NCBI RefSeq assembly: GCF_003286085.1
Contig: NW_020825298.1
Coordinates: 1 to 64,000 of the forward strand
Length of the DNA stretch: 64,000 bases
Source: Drosophila persimilis
Taxonomy: Eukaryota; Arthropoda; Insecta; Diptera; Drosophilidae
Direction of reading: 5' to 3'
Within the stretch, counting starts at the first letter, position 1, and each line of letters starts with the position of its first letter. The notes beneath the pieces are model-generated. The model did no database searches. It saw nothing but the letters and a program-made list of their open reading frames with translations, and was not told the origin of the DNA. Shown one piece after another: positions 12,799-22,892 of this stretch. The position numbers were made by a program, and so were the translations under genes.

Positions 12799-15700
12799 AT
12801 GGACGCACTTGCTCCAAATCTGACGACCAACAAAATGGATGTTATGGATGATATGGACAACTCGGCAAGAGCCGAAGCGGGTGGTGAGTGCGTTACTCAA
12901 ATAAGTTCTGCCGTCATATCGACCAGGCCCCTGGGAGGGAACCCCTCCGCAAATGCTTCCCTCTTCGAACCAATGTTCGACTCAGAGGGGGATGCGGATC
13001 TGGCCGAGTTGGAGACGGACTCGCCAGAGAGTACCCTGAGCTCCTTGGGAGCTACGGTGCTGGAGTTCGAGCGTCGTTTCGTGGACAGGGGTTTATATGT
13101 TAGAAAATACCCGCCAATCCCACCAAAAACAGACGCCAACATACAAGAAAAACCGCCATCAAATACACGTACAAACACGCAGACAAAAATAGTTCCCAGC
13201 GAAAGTGCAACGGGTTCCCAAAATAGCGGCGCTTTCGCTCTTACCAAAGAGCATTTAAGTGCACATAAACATAACAAGAACAAATGTTATGCCCATATGT
13301 TTTCGCGCCAAAACATTAGCGAAAACAAAAACAAGCAAACAACTCACACAAGCATCAGAGAGAGCGACGCTTGCGCTCTCTCAGCGCCCGAACCCTTGGC
13401 GCACAATCAAAACGGAGGCTCGTCACATCAAGCCCCAAAGCGTTTGCCGCCAAACATGCACTCACACACTTATGACAAAAAGAGAGATGCTTGCTCTCTC
13501 CCGCCGAACCAAAACACAAACACATACAAGAACGAAGCTAGCCTGACCTACGCCAATAACAAAACACAAACAAACACACATACTAGCAGAAGCAGAAAAT
13601 GCTTGCTGCCTACTCTGACTCAGGCGGACGAGCATAACATACAGACAAGGCCTAGTACCAGAACACAACTGGTAAAGGAATGGCTAATTAGCGTTCCCCC
13701 GCTACTGGCCAATGAAATGCCCTCGCCCCTGCCCATTACCCCTATAGCAAAGGATAAATTGACTACAAATTCGTTTCGCTCGCCGCTCAAAAGAAGATGC
13801 GCGGCGATCGAAACGGATACAGATGACGATGACTTCACCTGCCTCACTCTGGACACGCCCATGTTCAAGAGCCAATTCGCGAAAAGGCTGCATCATGAGA
13901 CCCGGCAGATGGAGTCAGATGCTGGGCAAATACGCACACCGTCAAATAGTGTGGTTCCGGTTCCGGAGGTCCAACATAGGGAGCCCCAAAGGATAGAGGC
14001 TGAAAGCCAACAGATGGAAACGGTCAACCATCAGCCGCAACATCAGCCAGACATTAGCATAAATATAACGCCCGTCCAACAGTCATTACGCAGCACCAAG
14101 GTCCCAACAATCTTCCTGCCCCTGGTGCCTGCAATTATACCCCTGATTAACAAATTGACAATAAATCCAAATGTGGGGAAATTCACAACGAAATCGATGG
14201 CCAACAGTGGACTTAGAGTCCACTGCGACGACATTTTAACATACAACGCCATTCAGAACGCCCTAGCTGAAGACAGCACCCATCTGCACACACACCAGCC
14301 GCGCAGTGAAAGGGGCTATCGTGTAATAGTGCGTCATTTACATCATACTACTCCCAGCAGCTGGATAACGGAGGAGCTGGAACGGCTCGGATACACCACC
14401 CGGTTTATCCGAGGATTAAAACACCGTTTCAATGGGAGGCCTCTAAACATTTTTGAGGTGGAGATTCAGCCCAAGGCGGATGGCGGCCATGAGGCAATTC
14501 TGGACATTAAAAACCTGGCCAATCAATGCGTCTCCATAGTAAGACAAGCCAAGCCACGCGATCCAGCGCAGTGCCATCGTTGCCAGGAGTTTGGGCATAC
14601 AAAAAACTACTGCAGACGGCCATACAAGTGCATGAAATGCGCAGGAGATCACCCCACAACAGCATGCAGGAAACCCAGGCAGGAGGATCCCAAATGCGCG
14701 AATTGTAGCGGCAAGCACGTGAGCTGCTACAAGGGTTGTCCCGCCTACAAAAAGGCCCGCAGCCATTTAAGGGCAAACAGGCTCATCGCTGAGCAGCAAA
14801 GGCAGCAGTACCAACAGCAACGCCAGCAGCCACAGCAGCCACCTGATCAACATCGTCCACAAACTCAGCAGCCGAGTCGCCAATCCCAATCCCAGCAACA
14901 ACAGCAGACAGCAAACACAAGCACCAGAGGCAATGGCAGGCCCTCCTACAGCAGGGTGTTGCGGTCTGGGAATGCTGAGCAGCAGCAGCAGCCACGAGCG
15001 GCAGAACGGCAACAGCCGACGAGCAGTCGTCGTCCTTCCCAACAACAGCAGCCTCATATCCCCGCCCCCAAGCAACAGCAGTCATCTCAAAAGAAGCGGC
15101 CACAACACCAACACCAACAGCAGCATTCAAGCGGCAAACAGGGGGCCAAAGCAGCACCAACACCAGCTGCAGCAGCAGCAGCAACGCCCAACACCCGCAG
15201 GCCCTTGTATAGCCGAGGTGCGCAAGCCAATCCGGCCGAAAATCATTTGGCCAAGTTCCAGCAAAAGCTAAGGGAAGAGCAGCAGCAGCAACATAAACAA
15301 AAACAGCAGCAGCGCGGTCACAATTTGGGTCGGCAGCACCAGCAGCAGCACCAGCATCGCGGCCATCATTCCCAGCCACAGGCCAAGGGGCGCCAATGCC
15401 AGCGCGATCAACGGGTGCAGCCAACTCCAAAACGTTTCCAGACGCCGAGAAATCCCCAGCATAAGCAGCAGCAGCCAGCCATTCAATGCGATGGCAAGTG
15501 TGTGGAAACCTTAAAAGAGTACGCCGTCAAAATAGAAAACTTGGAGAAAAGACTGCAAGAGCTTACCATACTAATTGCAAGCCTGACGGAGGCAAAGGGC
15601 AGTGGCTCAGCAGCGGCCAATCCTCCAACACAGACTCCAGCAGCAGCACCAGAAGCAGCACCAACACCTACAAGGCCCGCCGCCAATTCACAACCTGACG

Positions 15701-15846
15701 CCGCAGCCGTATCGGAGGACTCTGATATGGACTGCGAAGCACTCAGCGACGATGGCGACGACCAGTGGACGGACGACGATTCAGTTGACGACGAGATAGC
15801 GGATATCCTAGACGACTACGATAGCTACTACTCTGACTACTTTTGA
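12799..15846 (+). CDS. gag: U4 Gag-like ORF1 protein (1015 aa)
   Basis: This is the nucleic-acid-binding Gag-like ORF1 of a telomeric-type LINE. In HeT-A and TART such proteins package element RNA and carry it to chromosome ends; that role is inherited from the family. Visible layout: a polar, Asn/Thr/His-rich N-terminal half (1-~330); a conserved region at ~505-570 (RGYRVIVRHLHH...) matching the PRE_C2HC pattern; three zinc knuckles from residue 592 (CX2CX4HX4C, CX2CX3HX4C, CX2CX3HX6C); a Gln-rich linker (~660-890); a short coiled coil (~903-930); a Pro/Ala stretch; and an acidic tail ending SYYSDYF. The start has good fly context (CCAAATGG). Variants: ISSAVIS near residue 40, no ETVNG insertion, ETLKEYA coiled coil. 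Confidence 0.93.
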   Translation: MDALAPNLTTNKMDVMDDMDNSARAEAGGECVTQISSAVISTRPLGGNPSANASLFEPMFDSEGDADLAELETDSPESTLSSLGATVLEFERRFVDRGLYVRKYPPIPPKTDANIQEKPPSNTRTNTQTKIVPSESATGSQNSGAFALTKEHLSAHKHNKNKCYAHMFSRQNISENKNKQTTHTSIRESDACALSAPEPLAHNQNGGSSHQAPKRLPPNMHSHTYDKKRDACSLPPNQNTNTYKNEASLTYANNKTQTNTHTSRSRKCLLPTLTQADEHNIQTRPSTRTQLVKEWLISVPPLLANEMPSPLPITPIAKDKLTTNSFRSPLKRRCAAIETDTDDDDFTCLTLDTPMFKSQFAKRLHHETRQMESDAGQIRTPSNSVVPVPEVQHREPQRIEAESQQMETVNHQPQHQPDISINITPVQQSLRSTKVPTIFLPLVPAIIPLINKLTINPNVGKFTTKSMANSGLRVHCDDILTYNAIQNALAEDSTHLHTHQPRSERGYRVIVRHLHHTTPSSWITEELERLGYTTRFIRGLKHRFNGRPLNIFEVEIQPKADGGHEAILDIKNLANQCVSIVRQAKPRDPAQCHRCQEFGHTKNYCRRPYKCMKCAGDHPTTACRKPRQEDPKCANCSGKHVSCYKGCPAYKKARSHLRANRLIAEQQRQQYQQQRQQPQQPPDQHRPQTQQPSRQSQSQQQQQTANTSTRGNGRPSYSRVLRSGNAEQQQQPRAAERQQPTSSRRPSQQQQPHIPAPKQQQSSQKKRPQHQHQQQHSSGKQGAKAAPTPAAAAAATPNTRRPLYSRGAQANPAENHLAKFQQKLREEQQQQHKQKQQQRGHNLGRQHQQQHQHRGHHSQPQAKGRQCQRDQRVQPTPKRFQTPRNPQHKQQQPAIQCDGKCVETLKEYAVKIENLEKRLQELTILIASLTEAKGSGSAAANPPTQTPAAAPEAAPTPTRPAANSQPDAAAVSEDSDMDCEALSDDGDDQWTDDDSVDDEIADILDDYDSYYSDYF

Positions 15847-17474
15847 TGAGCCCAAAAGTCGGTCCTGAGGCAGCCACTAAAATTGATGGAAATCATTAAC
15901 TCACATAACCAATACGTACTCACCTGCCACGCCATCGACAGAGCTGCCCCACCAGCAGATGCCACGACAAATAGACCAAACTTTTGCTGCTAATTTGACG
16001 ACATTCCTGGAATTCATTGACGACGCTCCTGACAATCCACCGCACAGGTCCAGAGCAGCCACTGTAAACAAACCAAAATGACGTCAATACACACTTCAAC
16101 ACAAAATGATCCAAACTCACTCAAAACATATGTACCTGCCATGCCTCCGATAGAGCTGCCTCTTCAGCAGCTGCCACACCAAATTCGCCATCCAATTCCT
16201 GCCAAATGGGCGAAATTTGAAGGCCCTATCGCCGTCGCCAACAACATCCAGTCCTCAGGCTGCCGCTAAAAGGAGTAAAAACATCAATTCACACATCAAC
16301 ACAAAATGGTCCAAACTCACTCAAAACATACGTACCTGCCACGCCTCCGATAGAGCTGCCTCTTCAGCAGTTGCCACACCAAATTCGCCATCCAATTCCT
16401 GCCAAATGGGCGAAATTTGAAGGCCCTATCGTCGTCGCCATCAACATCCAGACTGCCGCTAAAAAGAAGAAAAAACATCAATTCACGCATCAACACAAAA
16501 TAGCCAATACTTTTACTAATCACACTTACCTGTCAATACACTCACAGATCAGCCTCTCCAGTACCTGCCTCGCCACCAACTGCAACATTTTGTTGCAAGT
16601 TGGGCTCAATTTGGACGCCCCTCCGACAACGCTGCCAGCAACCGATGGCCGTGACGTCACGCCACCACCATCACAAAACAGCAGCGGCAATCCAACGACG
16701 AGGCCAGCCAATACAGACGACAATGGCCAGCGCTCCATCTACATCCACATCGACAGTGCATCCTGGGTGGCCGGACCAGCAGCCACTCGGATGCAGCCAA
16801 TCCGCACTCATTTGCGTCCATCTTCACTGCGGCCATTTCCACTGGCCAACGCACCCCGATTGGCCGGACCAGTGTCAATCTCCAGTTCTCCAGGTAGAGG
16901 CAACGTGGGCGGCCGGACCAGAGTCGCTCGCCAAACACCATCTCCATTCACGCCAACTCCTGGATCCAGCCTCTGCCAATTCTGATGCCGCAGATGCGCG
17001 ATCTGCTGCATCACACACACGTGCACATCCAGCGCTGAGGCGGATGCGCCCTGTGCCATCCACACTGCTCCAGACGACGACGATGATCCTCCAGTACCTG
17101 AAATAGAAAATAAATAGAATTAAATTAGCCTATAAATGTCATTAATGTTGCAATTTGTCCAATACTTATCTCTTTGTGACCACCTGTTTGTATAAATGTA
17201 CGTCAATTATTGCGAATGTCAAAATAGGGCTACCAGACTGTAATACTAATAGAATGTAAACATGTCTGTAGATGTTAATGTTAATGTAATGTTAATGTCA
17301 ATTGCCCGCAAAAATTCAAAAGAACATTATTGTTGTTAGTTAAGCTTAAATGTAAATTGCCGAAGTTATGGTAATGAGAAAAGCTGGAAATAAACTCCGC
17401 CAGTAGCAAAGCTGGCGGGCGAGTGTGCGCATCGTAGGCGTGCACGCGCATCTAATTACATCGAAAAAAAAAAA
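15847..17474 (+). other. U4 3' UTR with four antisense exon-intron modules
   Basis: Minus-strand candidate introns: 15877-15923 (47 nt; CAG|GTGAGT), 16062-16135 (74), 16266-16335 (70) and 16459-16529 (71; CAG|GTAAGT to TTCTTCTTTTTAG). The exons between them are 138, 130 and 123 nt. Upstream on the minus strand, the 3' end of a further possible intron lies at 17098-17099 (TATTTTCTATTTCAG with CTAAT ~30 nt before). CRE palindromes TGACGTCA are at 16079-16086 and 16652-16659. The remainder is unique CA-rich and then AT-rich sequence. Confidence 0.72.
17397..17418 (+). other. Terminal hairpin of U4 3' end
   Basis: The inverted repeat CCGCCAG / CTGGCGG (7 bp, 8-nt loop TAGCAAAG) sits 45 nt before the oligo(A) tract. 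The same sequence occurs at the same place in all other complete 3' ends, including autonomous U6 (30469-30490) and U8 (40396-40417); only U1 has a damaged arm. Shared structure near the RNA 3' end is what a LINE reverse transcriptase could recognise. That role is inferred. Confidence 0.6.
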
Positions 17475-17701
17475 GTGACTTGTGTTTTTTGTTGTTTTAT
17501 GTGGAACTTTAAATGTATTAAAATACATGTTTAAACCGGGACTAAATTAAATGGAAACTAAATAAACAATATGTGCCAAATAATTGCAAATAATGCAATA
17601 TAATCATCTGTGATCGTGCCTTAATTCAGGGAAGCCAATAAACCCAACTGAGGAAAGAGGAAGAAAAAGCAAGCTACTGAGTACCTGGACCAGGCCACCA
17701 A

Positions 17702-20700
17702 ATGGACGCACTTGCTCCAAATCTGACGACCAATAATATGGATGTTATGGATGCTATGGACAACTCGGCAAGAGCCGAAGCGGGTGGTGAGTGCGTTACT
17801 CAAAATAGTGCTACCGATATAATGACCAGGCCCCTGGGAGGGAACCCCTCCGCAAATGCTTCCCTCTTCGAACCAATGTTCGACTCAGAGGGGGATGCGG
17901 ATCTGGCTGAGTTGGAGACGGACTCGCCAGAGAGTACCCTGAGCTCCTTGGGAGCTACGGTGCTGGAGTTCGAGCGTCGTTTCGTGGACAGGGGTTTATA
18001 TGTTAGAAAATACCCGCCAATCCCACCAAAAACAGACGCCAACATACAAGAAAAACCGCCATCAAATACACGTACAAACACGCAGACAAAAATAGCCCCC
18101 AGCGAAAGTGCAACGGGTTCCAAAAATAGCGGCGCTTTCGCTCTTACCAAAGAGCATTTAAGTGCACATAAACAAAACAAGAACAAATGTTATGCCCATA
18201 TGTTTTCGCGCCAAAACATTAGCGAAAACAATAACAATCAAACAACTCACACAAGCATCAGAGAGAGCGACGCTTGCGCTCTCTCGGCAGCCGAACCCTC
18301 GGCGCACAATCAAAACGGAGGCTCGTCACATCAAGCCCCAAAGCGTTTGCCGCCAAACATGCACTCACACACTTATGACAAAAAGAGAGATGCTTGCTCT
18401 CTCCCGCCGAACCAAAACACAAACACATACAAGAACGAAGCTAGCCTGACCTACGCCAATAACAAAACCGAAACTGTAAACGGCATAAAGAAAAACAATG
18501 ACCAGCAACAGCAACAAAGTTTGACGACAGCTGAACGCAATAATACTAGCAGAAGCAGAAAATGCTTGCTGCCTACTCTGACTCAGGCGGACGAGCATAA
18601 CATACAGACAAGGCCTAGTACCAGAACACAACTGGTAAAGGAATGGCTAATTAGCGTTCCCCCGCTACTGGCCAATGAAATGCCCTCGCCCCTGCCCATT
18701 ACCCCTATAGCAAAGGATAAATTGACTACAAATTCGTTTCGCTCGCCGCTCAAAAGAAGATGCGCGGCGATCGAAACGGATACAGATGACGATGACTTCA
18801 CCTGCCTCACTCTGGACACGCCCATGTTCAAGAGCCAATTCGCGAAAAGGCTGCATCATGAGACCCGGCAGATGGAGTCAGATGCTGGGCAAATACGCAC
18901 ACCGTCAAATAGTGTGGTTCCGGTTCCGGAGGTCCAACATAGGGAGCCCCAAAGGATAGAGGCTGAAAGCCAACAGATGGAAACGGACAATCATCAGCCG
19001 CAACATCAGCCAGACATTAGCATAAATATAACGCCAGTCCAACAGTCATTACGCAGCACCAAGGTCCCAACAATCTTCCTGCCCCTGGTGCCTGCAATTA
19101 TACCCCTGATTAACAAATTGACAATAAATCCAAATGTGGGGAAATTCACGACGAAATCGATGGCCAACAGTGGACTCAGAGTCCACTGCGACGACATTTT
19201 AACATACAACGCCATCCAGAACGCCCTAGCTGAAGACAGCACCCATCTGCACACACACCAGCCGCGCAGTGAAAGGGGCTATCGTGTAATAGTGCGTCAT
19301 TTACATCATACTACTCCCAGCAGCTGGATAACGGAGGAGCTGGAACGGCTCGGATACACCACCCGGTTTATCCGAGGATTAAAACACCGTTTCAATGGGA
19401 GGCCTCTAAACATTTTTGAGGTGGAGATTCAGCCCAAGGCGGATGGCGGCCATGAGGCAATTCTGGACATTAAAAACCTGGCCAATCAATGCGTCTCCAT
19501 AGTAAGACAAGCCAAGCCACGCGATCCAGCGCAGTGCCATCGTTGCCAGGAGTTTGGGCATACAAAAAACTACTGCAGACGGCCATACAAGTGCATGAAA
19601 TGCGCAGGAGATCACCCCACAACAGCATGCAGGAAACCCAGGCAGGAGGATCCCAAATGCGCGAATTGTAGCGGCAAGCACGTGAGCTGCTACAAGGGTT
19701 GTCCCGCCTACAAAAAGGCCCGCAGCCATTTAAGGGCAAACAGGCTCATCGCTGAGCAGCAAAGGCAGCAGTACCAACAGCAACGCCAGCAGCCACAGCA
19801 GCCACCTGATCAACATCGTCCACAAACTCAGCAGCCGAGTCGCCAATCCCAATCCCAGCAACAACAACAGCAGACAGCAAACACAGGCACCAGAGGCAAT
19901 GGCAGGCCCTCCTACAGCAGGGTGTTGCGGTCTGGGAATGCTGAGCAGCAGCAGCAGCCACGAGCGGCAGAACGGCAACAGCCGACGAGCAGTCGTCGTC
20001 CTTCCCAACAACAGCAGCCTCATATTCCCGCCCCCAAGCAACAGCAGTCATCTCAAAAGAAGCGGCCACAACACCAACAGCAACAGCAGCATTCAAGCGG
20101 CAGACAGGGGGCCAAAGCAGCACCAGCACCAACACCAGCTGCAGCAGCAACGCCCACCACCCGCAGGCCCTTGTATAGCCGAGGTGCGCAAGCCAATCCG
20201 GCCGAAAATCATTTGGCCAAGTTCCAGCAAAATCTAAGGGAAGAGCAGCAGCAGCAACATAAACAAAAACAGCAGCAGCGCGGACACAATTTGGGTCGGC
20301 AGCACCAGCAGCAGCACCAGCATCGCGGCCATCATTCCCAGCCACAGGCCAAGGGGCGCCAATGCCAGCGCGATCAACGGGTGCAGCCAACTCCAAATCG
20401 TTTCCAGACGCCAAAAACTCCCCAGCATCAGCAGCAGCCAGCCATCCAATGCGATGGCAAGTGTGTGGGACTCCTAAAAGAGTACGCCGTCAAAATTGAA
20501 AACTTAGAAAAAAAACTGCAAGAACTTACCACATTAATTGCAAGCCTGACGGAGTCAAAGGGCAGTGGCTCAGCAGTGGCCAATCCGCCAACACAGACAC
20601 CAGCAGCAGCACCAGCAGCAGCACCAACACCTACAAGGCCCGCCGCCAATTCACAACCTGACGCCGCAGCCGTATCGGAGGACTCTGATATGGACTGCGA

Positions 20701-20809
20701 AGCACTCAGCGACGATGGCGACGACCAGTGGACGGACGACGATTCAGTTGACGACGAGATAGCGGATATCCTAGACGACTACGATAGCTACTACTCTGAC
20801 TACTTTTGA
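17702..20809 (+). CDS. gag: U5 Gag-like ORF1 protein (1035 aa)
   Basis: Intact Gag-like ORF1, the longest in the window. It carries the NSATDIM variant near residue 40 and an insertion beginning ETVNGIKKNND near residue 258 that also occurs in U6, U7, U10 and U12. Downstream are the PRE_C2HC-like region, three zinc knuckles, a Gln-rich linker, a GLLKEYAVKIENLEKK coiled coil and the acidic tail. The tail linker reads APAAAPTPT where most copies have APEAAPTPT. The mix of an autonomous-type insertion with a Gag-only C-terminus is one of the mosaic combinations in the array. Confidence 0.93.
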   Translation: MDALAPNLTTNNMDVMDAMDNSARAEAGGECVTQNSATDIMTRPLGGNPSANASLFEPMFDSEGDADLAELETDSPESTLSSLGATVLEFERRFVDRGLYVRKYPPIPPKTDANIQEKPPSNTRTNTQTKIAPSESATGSKNSGAFALTKEHLSAHKQNKNKCYAHMFSRQNISENNNNQTTHTSIRESDACALSAAEPSAHNQNGGSSHQAPKRLPPNMHSHTYDKKRDACSLPPNQNTNTYKNEASLTYANNKTETVNGIKKNNDQQQQQSLTTAERNNTSRSRKCLLPTLTQADEHNIQTRPSTRTQLVKEWLISVPPLLANEMPSPLPITPIAKDKLTTNSFRSPLKRRCAAIETDTDDDDFTCLTLDTPMFKSQFAKRLHHETRQMESDAGQIRTPSNSVVPVPEVQHREPQRIEAESQQMETDNHQPQHQPDISINITPVQQSLRSTKVPTIFLPLVPAIIPLINKLTINPNVGKFTTKSMANSGLRVHCDDILTYNAIQNALAEDSTHLHTHQPRSERGYRVIVRHLHHTTPSSWITEELERLGYTTRFIRGLKHRFNGRPLNIFEVEIQPKADGGHEAILDIKNLANQCVSIVRQAKPRDPAQCHRCQEFGHTKNYCRRPYKCMKCAGDHPTTACRKPRQEDPKCANCSGKHVSCYKGCPAYKKARSHLRANRLIAEQQRQQYQQQRQQPQQPPDQHRPQTQQPSRQSQSQQQQQQTANTGTRGNGRPSYSRVLRSGNAEQQQQPRAAERQQPTSSRRPSQQQQPHIPAPKQQQSSQKKRPQHQQQQQHSSGRQGAKAAPAPTPAAAATPTTRRPLYSRGAQANPAENHLAKFQQNLREEQQQQHKQKQQQRGHNLGRQHQQQHQHRGHHSQPQAKGRQCQRDQRVQPTPNRFQTPKTPQHQQQPAIQCDGKCVGLLKEYAVKIENLEKKLQELTTLIASLTESKGSGSAVANPPTQTPAAAPAAAPTPTRPAANSQPDAAAVSEDSDMDCEALSDDGDDQWTDDDSVDDEIADILDDYDSYYSDYF

Positions 20810-22660
20810 TGAGCCGAAAAGTCGGTCCTGAGGCAGCCACTAAAAACAGATGGAAACATCAACTCACATAATCATGAAAAATGTTCAATACGTACTCACC
20901 TGCCACGCCATCGACAGAGCTGCCCCACCAGCAGATGCCACGACAAATAGACCAAACTTTTGCTGCTAATTTGACGACATTCCTGGAATTCATTGACGAC
21001 GCTCCTGACAATCCACCGCACAGGTCCAGAGCAGCCACTGAAACAAACCAAAAATGACGTCAATTCGCATACCAACAAAATATGGACAAAACTCAAAATA
21101 ATCACACGTACCTGCCACGCCTCCGACAGATCTGCCCCTCCAGCAGCTGCCCCGTCATCAACACCACACATCTGATGCCAATTGGACGACATTTTGGGAT
21201 TTATTGACGACGCTCCTGACAATCCACCGCACAGGTCCAGAGCAGCCACTGTAAACAAACCAAAATGACGTCAATACACACTTCAACACAAAATGATCCA
21301 AACTCACTCAAAACATATGTACCTGCCATGCCTCCGATAGAGCTGCCTCTTCAGCAGCTGCCACACCAAATTCGCCATCCAATTCCTGCCAAATGGGCGA
21401 AATTTGAAGGCCCTATCGCCGTCGCCAACAACATCCAGTCCTCAGGCTGCCGCTAAAAGGAGTAAAAACATCAATTCACACATCAACACAAAATGGTCCA
21501 AACTCACTCAAAACATACGTACCTGCCACGCCTCCGATAGAGCTGCCTCTTCAGCAGTTGCCACACCAAATTCGCCATCCAATTCCTGCCAAATGGGCGA
21601 AATTTGAAGGCCCTATCGTCGTCGCCATCAACATCCAGACTGCCGCTAAAAAGAAGAAAAAACATCAATTCACGCATCAACACAAAATAGCCAATACTTT
21701 TACTAATCACACTTACCTGTCAATACACTCACAGATCAGCCTCTCCAGTACCTGCCTCGCCACCAACTGCAACATTTTGTTGCAAGTTGGGCTCAATTTG
21801 GACGCCCCTCCGACAACGCTGCCAGCAACCGATGGCCGTGACGTCACGCCACCACCATCACAAAACAGCAGCGGCAATCCAACGACGAGGCCAGCCAATA
21901 CAGACGACAATGGCCAGCGCTCCATCTACATCCACATCGACAGTGCATCCTGGGTGGCCGGACCAGCAGCCACTCGGATGCAGCCAATCCGCACTCATTT
22001 GCGTCCATCTTCACTGCGGCCATTTCCACTGGCCAACGCACCCCGATTGGCCGGACCAGTGTCAATCTCCAGTTCTCCAGGTAGAGGCAACGTGGGCGGC
22101 CGGACCAGAGTCGCTCGCCAAACACCATCTCCATTCACGCCAACTCCTGGATCCAGCCTCTGCCAATTCTGATGCCGCAGATGCGCGATCTGCTGCATCA
22201 CACACACGTGCACATCCAGCGCTGAGGCGGATGCGCCCTGTGCCATCCACACTGCTCCAGACGACGACGATGATCCTCCAGTACCTGAAATAGAAAATAA
22301 ATAGAATTAAATTAGCCTATAAATGTCATTAATGTTGCAATTTGTCCAATACTTATCTCTTTGTGACCACCTGTTTGTATAAATGTACGTCAATTATTGC
22401 GAATGTCAAAATAGGGCTACCAGACTGTAATACTAATAGAATGTAAACATGTCTGTAGATGTTAATGTTAATGTAATGTTAATGTCAATTGCCCGCAAAA
22501 ATTCAAAAGAACATTATTGTTGTTAGTTAAGCTTAAATGTAAATTGCCGAAGTTATGGTAATGAGAAAAGCTGGAAATAAACTCCGCCAGTAGCAAAGCT
22601 GGCGGGCGAGTGTGCGCATCGTAGGCGTGCACGCGCATCTAATTACATCGAAAAAAAAAA
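20810..22660 (+). other. U5 3' UTR with five antisense exon-intron modules
   Basis: This is the clearest copy. Minus-strand candidate introns are 21646-21716 (71 nt), 21453-21522 (70), 21249-21322 (74), 21038-21111 (74) and 20840-20899 (60). Donors in that order are CAG|GTAAGT, GTACGT, GTACAT, GTACGT and GTGAGT; acceptors end TTTTTAG, CTTTTAG, TTTACAG, GTTTCAG and TTTTTAG. Exons between them are 123, 130, 137 and 138 nt. CRE palindromes TGACGTCA are at 21055-21062, 21266-21273 and 21839-21846. No sense gene is supported. Confidence 0.74.
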
Positions 22661-22892
22661 GTGACTTGTGTTTTTTGTTGTTTTATGTGGAACTTTAAAT
22701 GTTTTTAAATACATGTTTCAACCGGGACTAAATTAAATGAAACTAAATAAACAATATGTGCCAAATAATTGCAAATAATGCAATATAATCATCTGTGATC
22801 GTGCCTTAATTCAGTGAAGCCAATAAACCCAACTGGAAGAACTGAAAGAGGAAGGAAAAGCAAGCTACTGAGTACCTGGACCAGGCCACCAA

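Larger units (their letters stand above)
12575..17474 (+). mobile_element. U4: Gag-only HeT-A-like element, intact
   Basis: This 4900-nt unit ends in 11 A (17464-17474). Its 5' UTR (12575-12798) has the TTCAGGGAAGCC variant shared with U5 only. The 3' UTR is that of U5 minus one ~210-bp module, so U4 and U5 are close relatives despite different Gag N- and C-terminal variants. This is the leftmost unit with an unbroken Gag. Confidence 0.93.
17475..22660 (+). mobile_element. U5: Gag-only HeT-A-like element, longest copy
   Basis: At 5186 nt this is the longest Gag-only unit, because it has five 3' UTR modules and the Gag insertion. It ends in 10 A (22651-22660), immediately followed by the 5' end of the autonomous unit U6. 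The 3' UTR is close to that of U1 and, apart from one extra module, of U4. Confidence 0.93.

Noticed and set aside
17098-17182. A first antisense intron between 17182 (CAG|GTGGTC) and 17098
   Set aside because: The acceptor is very good (CTAAT and pyrimidine tract), but the donor is weak and deleted in U2 and U11-U12, so the partner donor is unknown.
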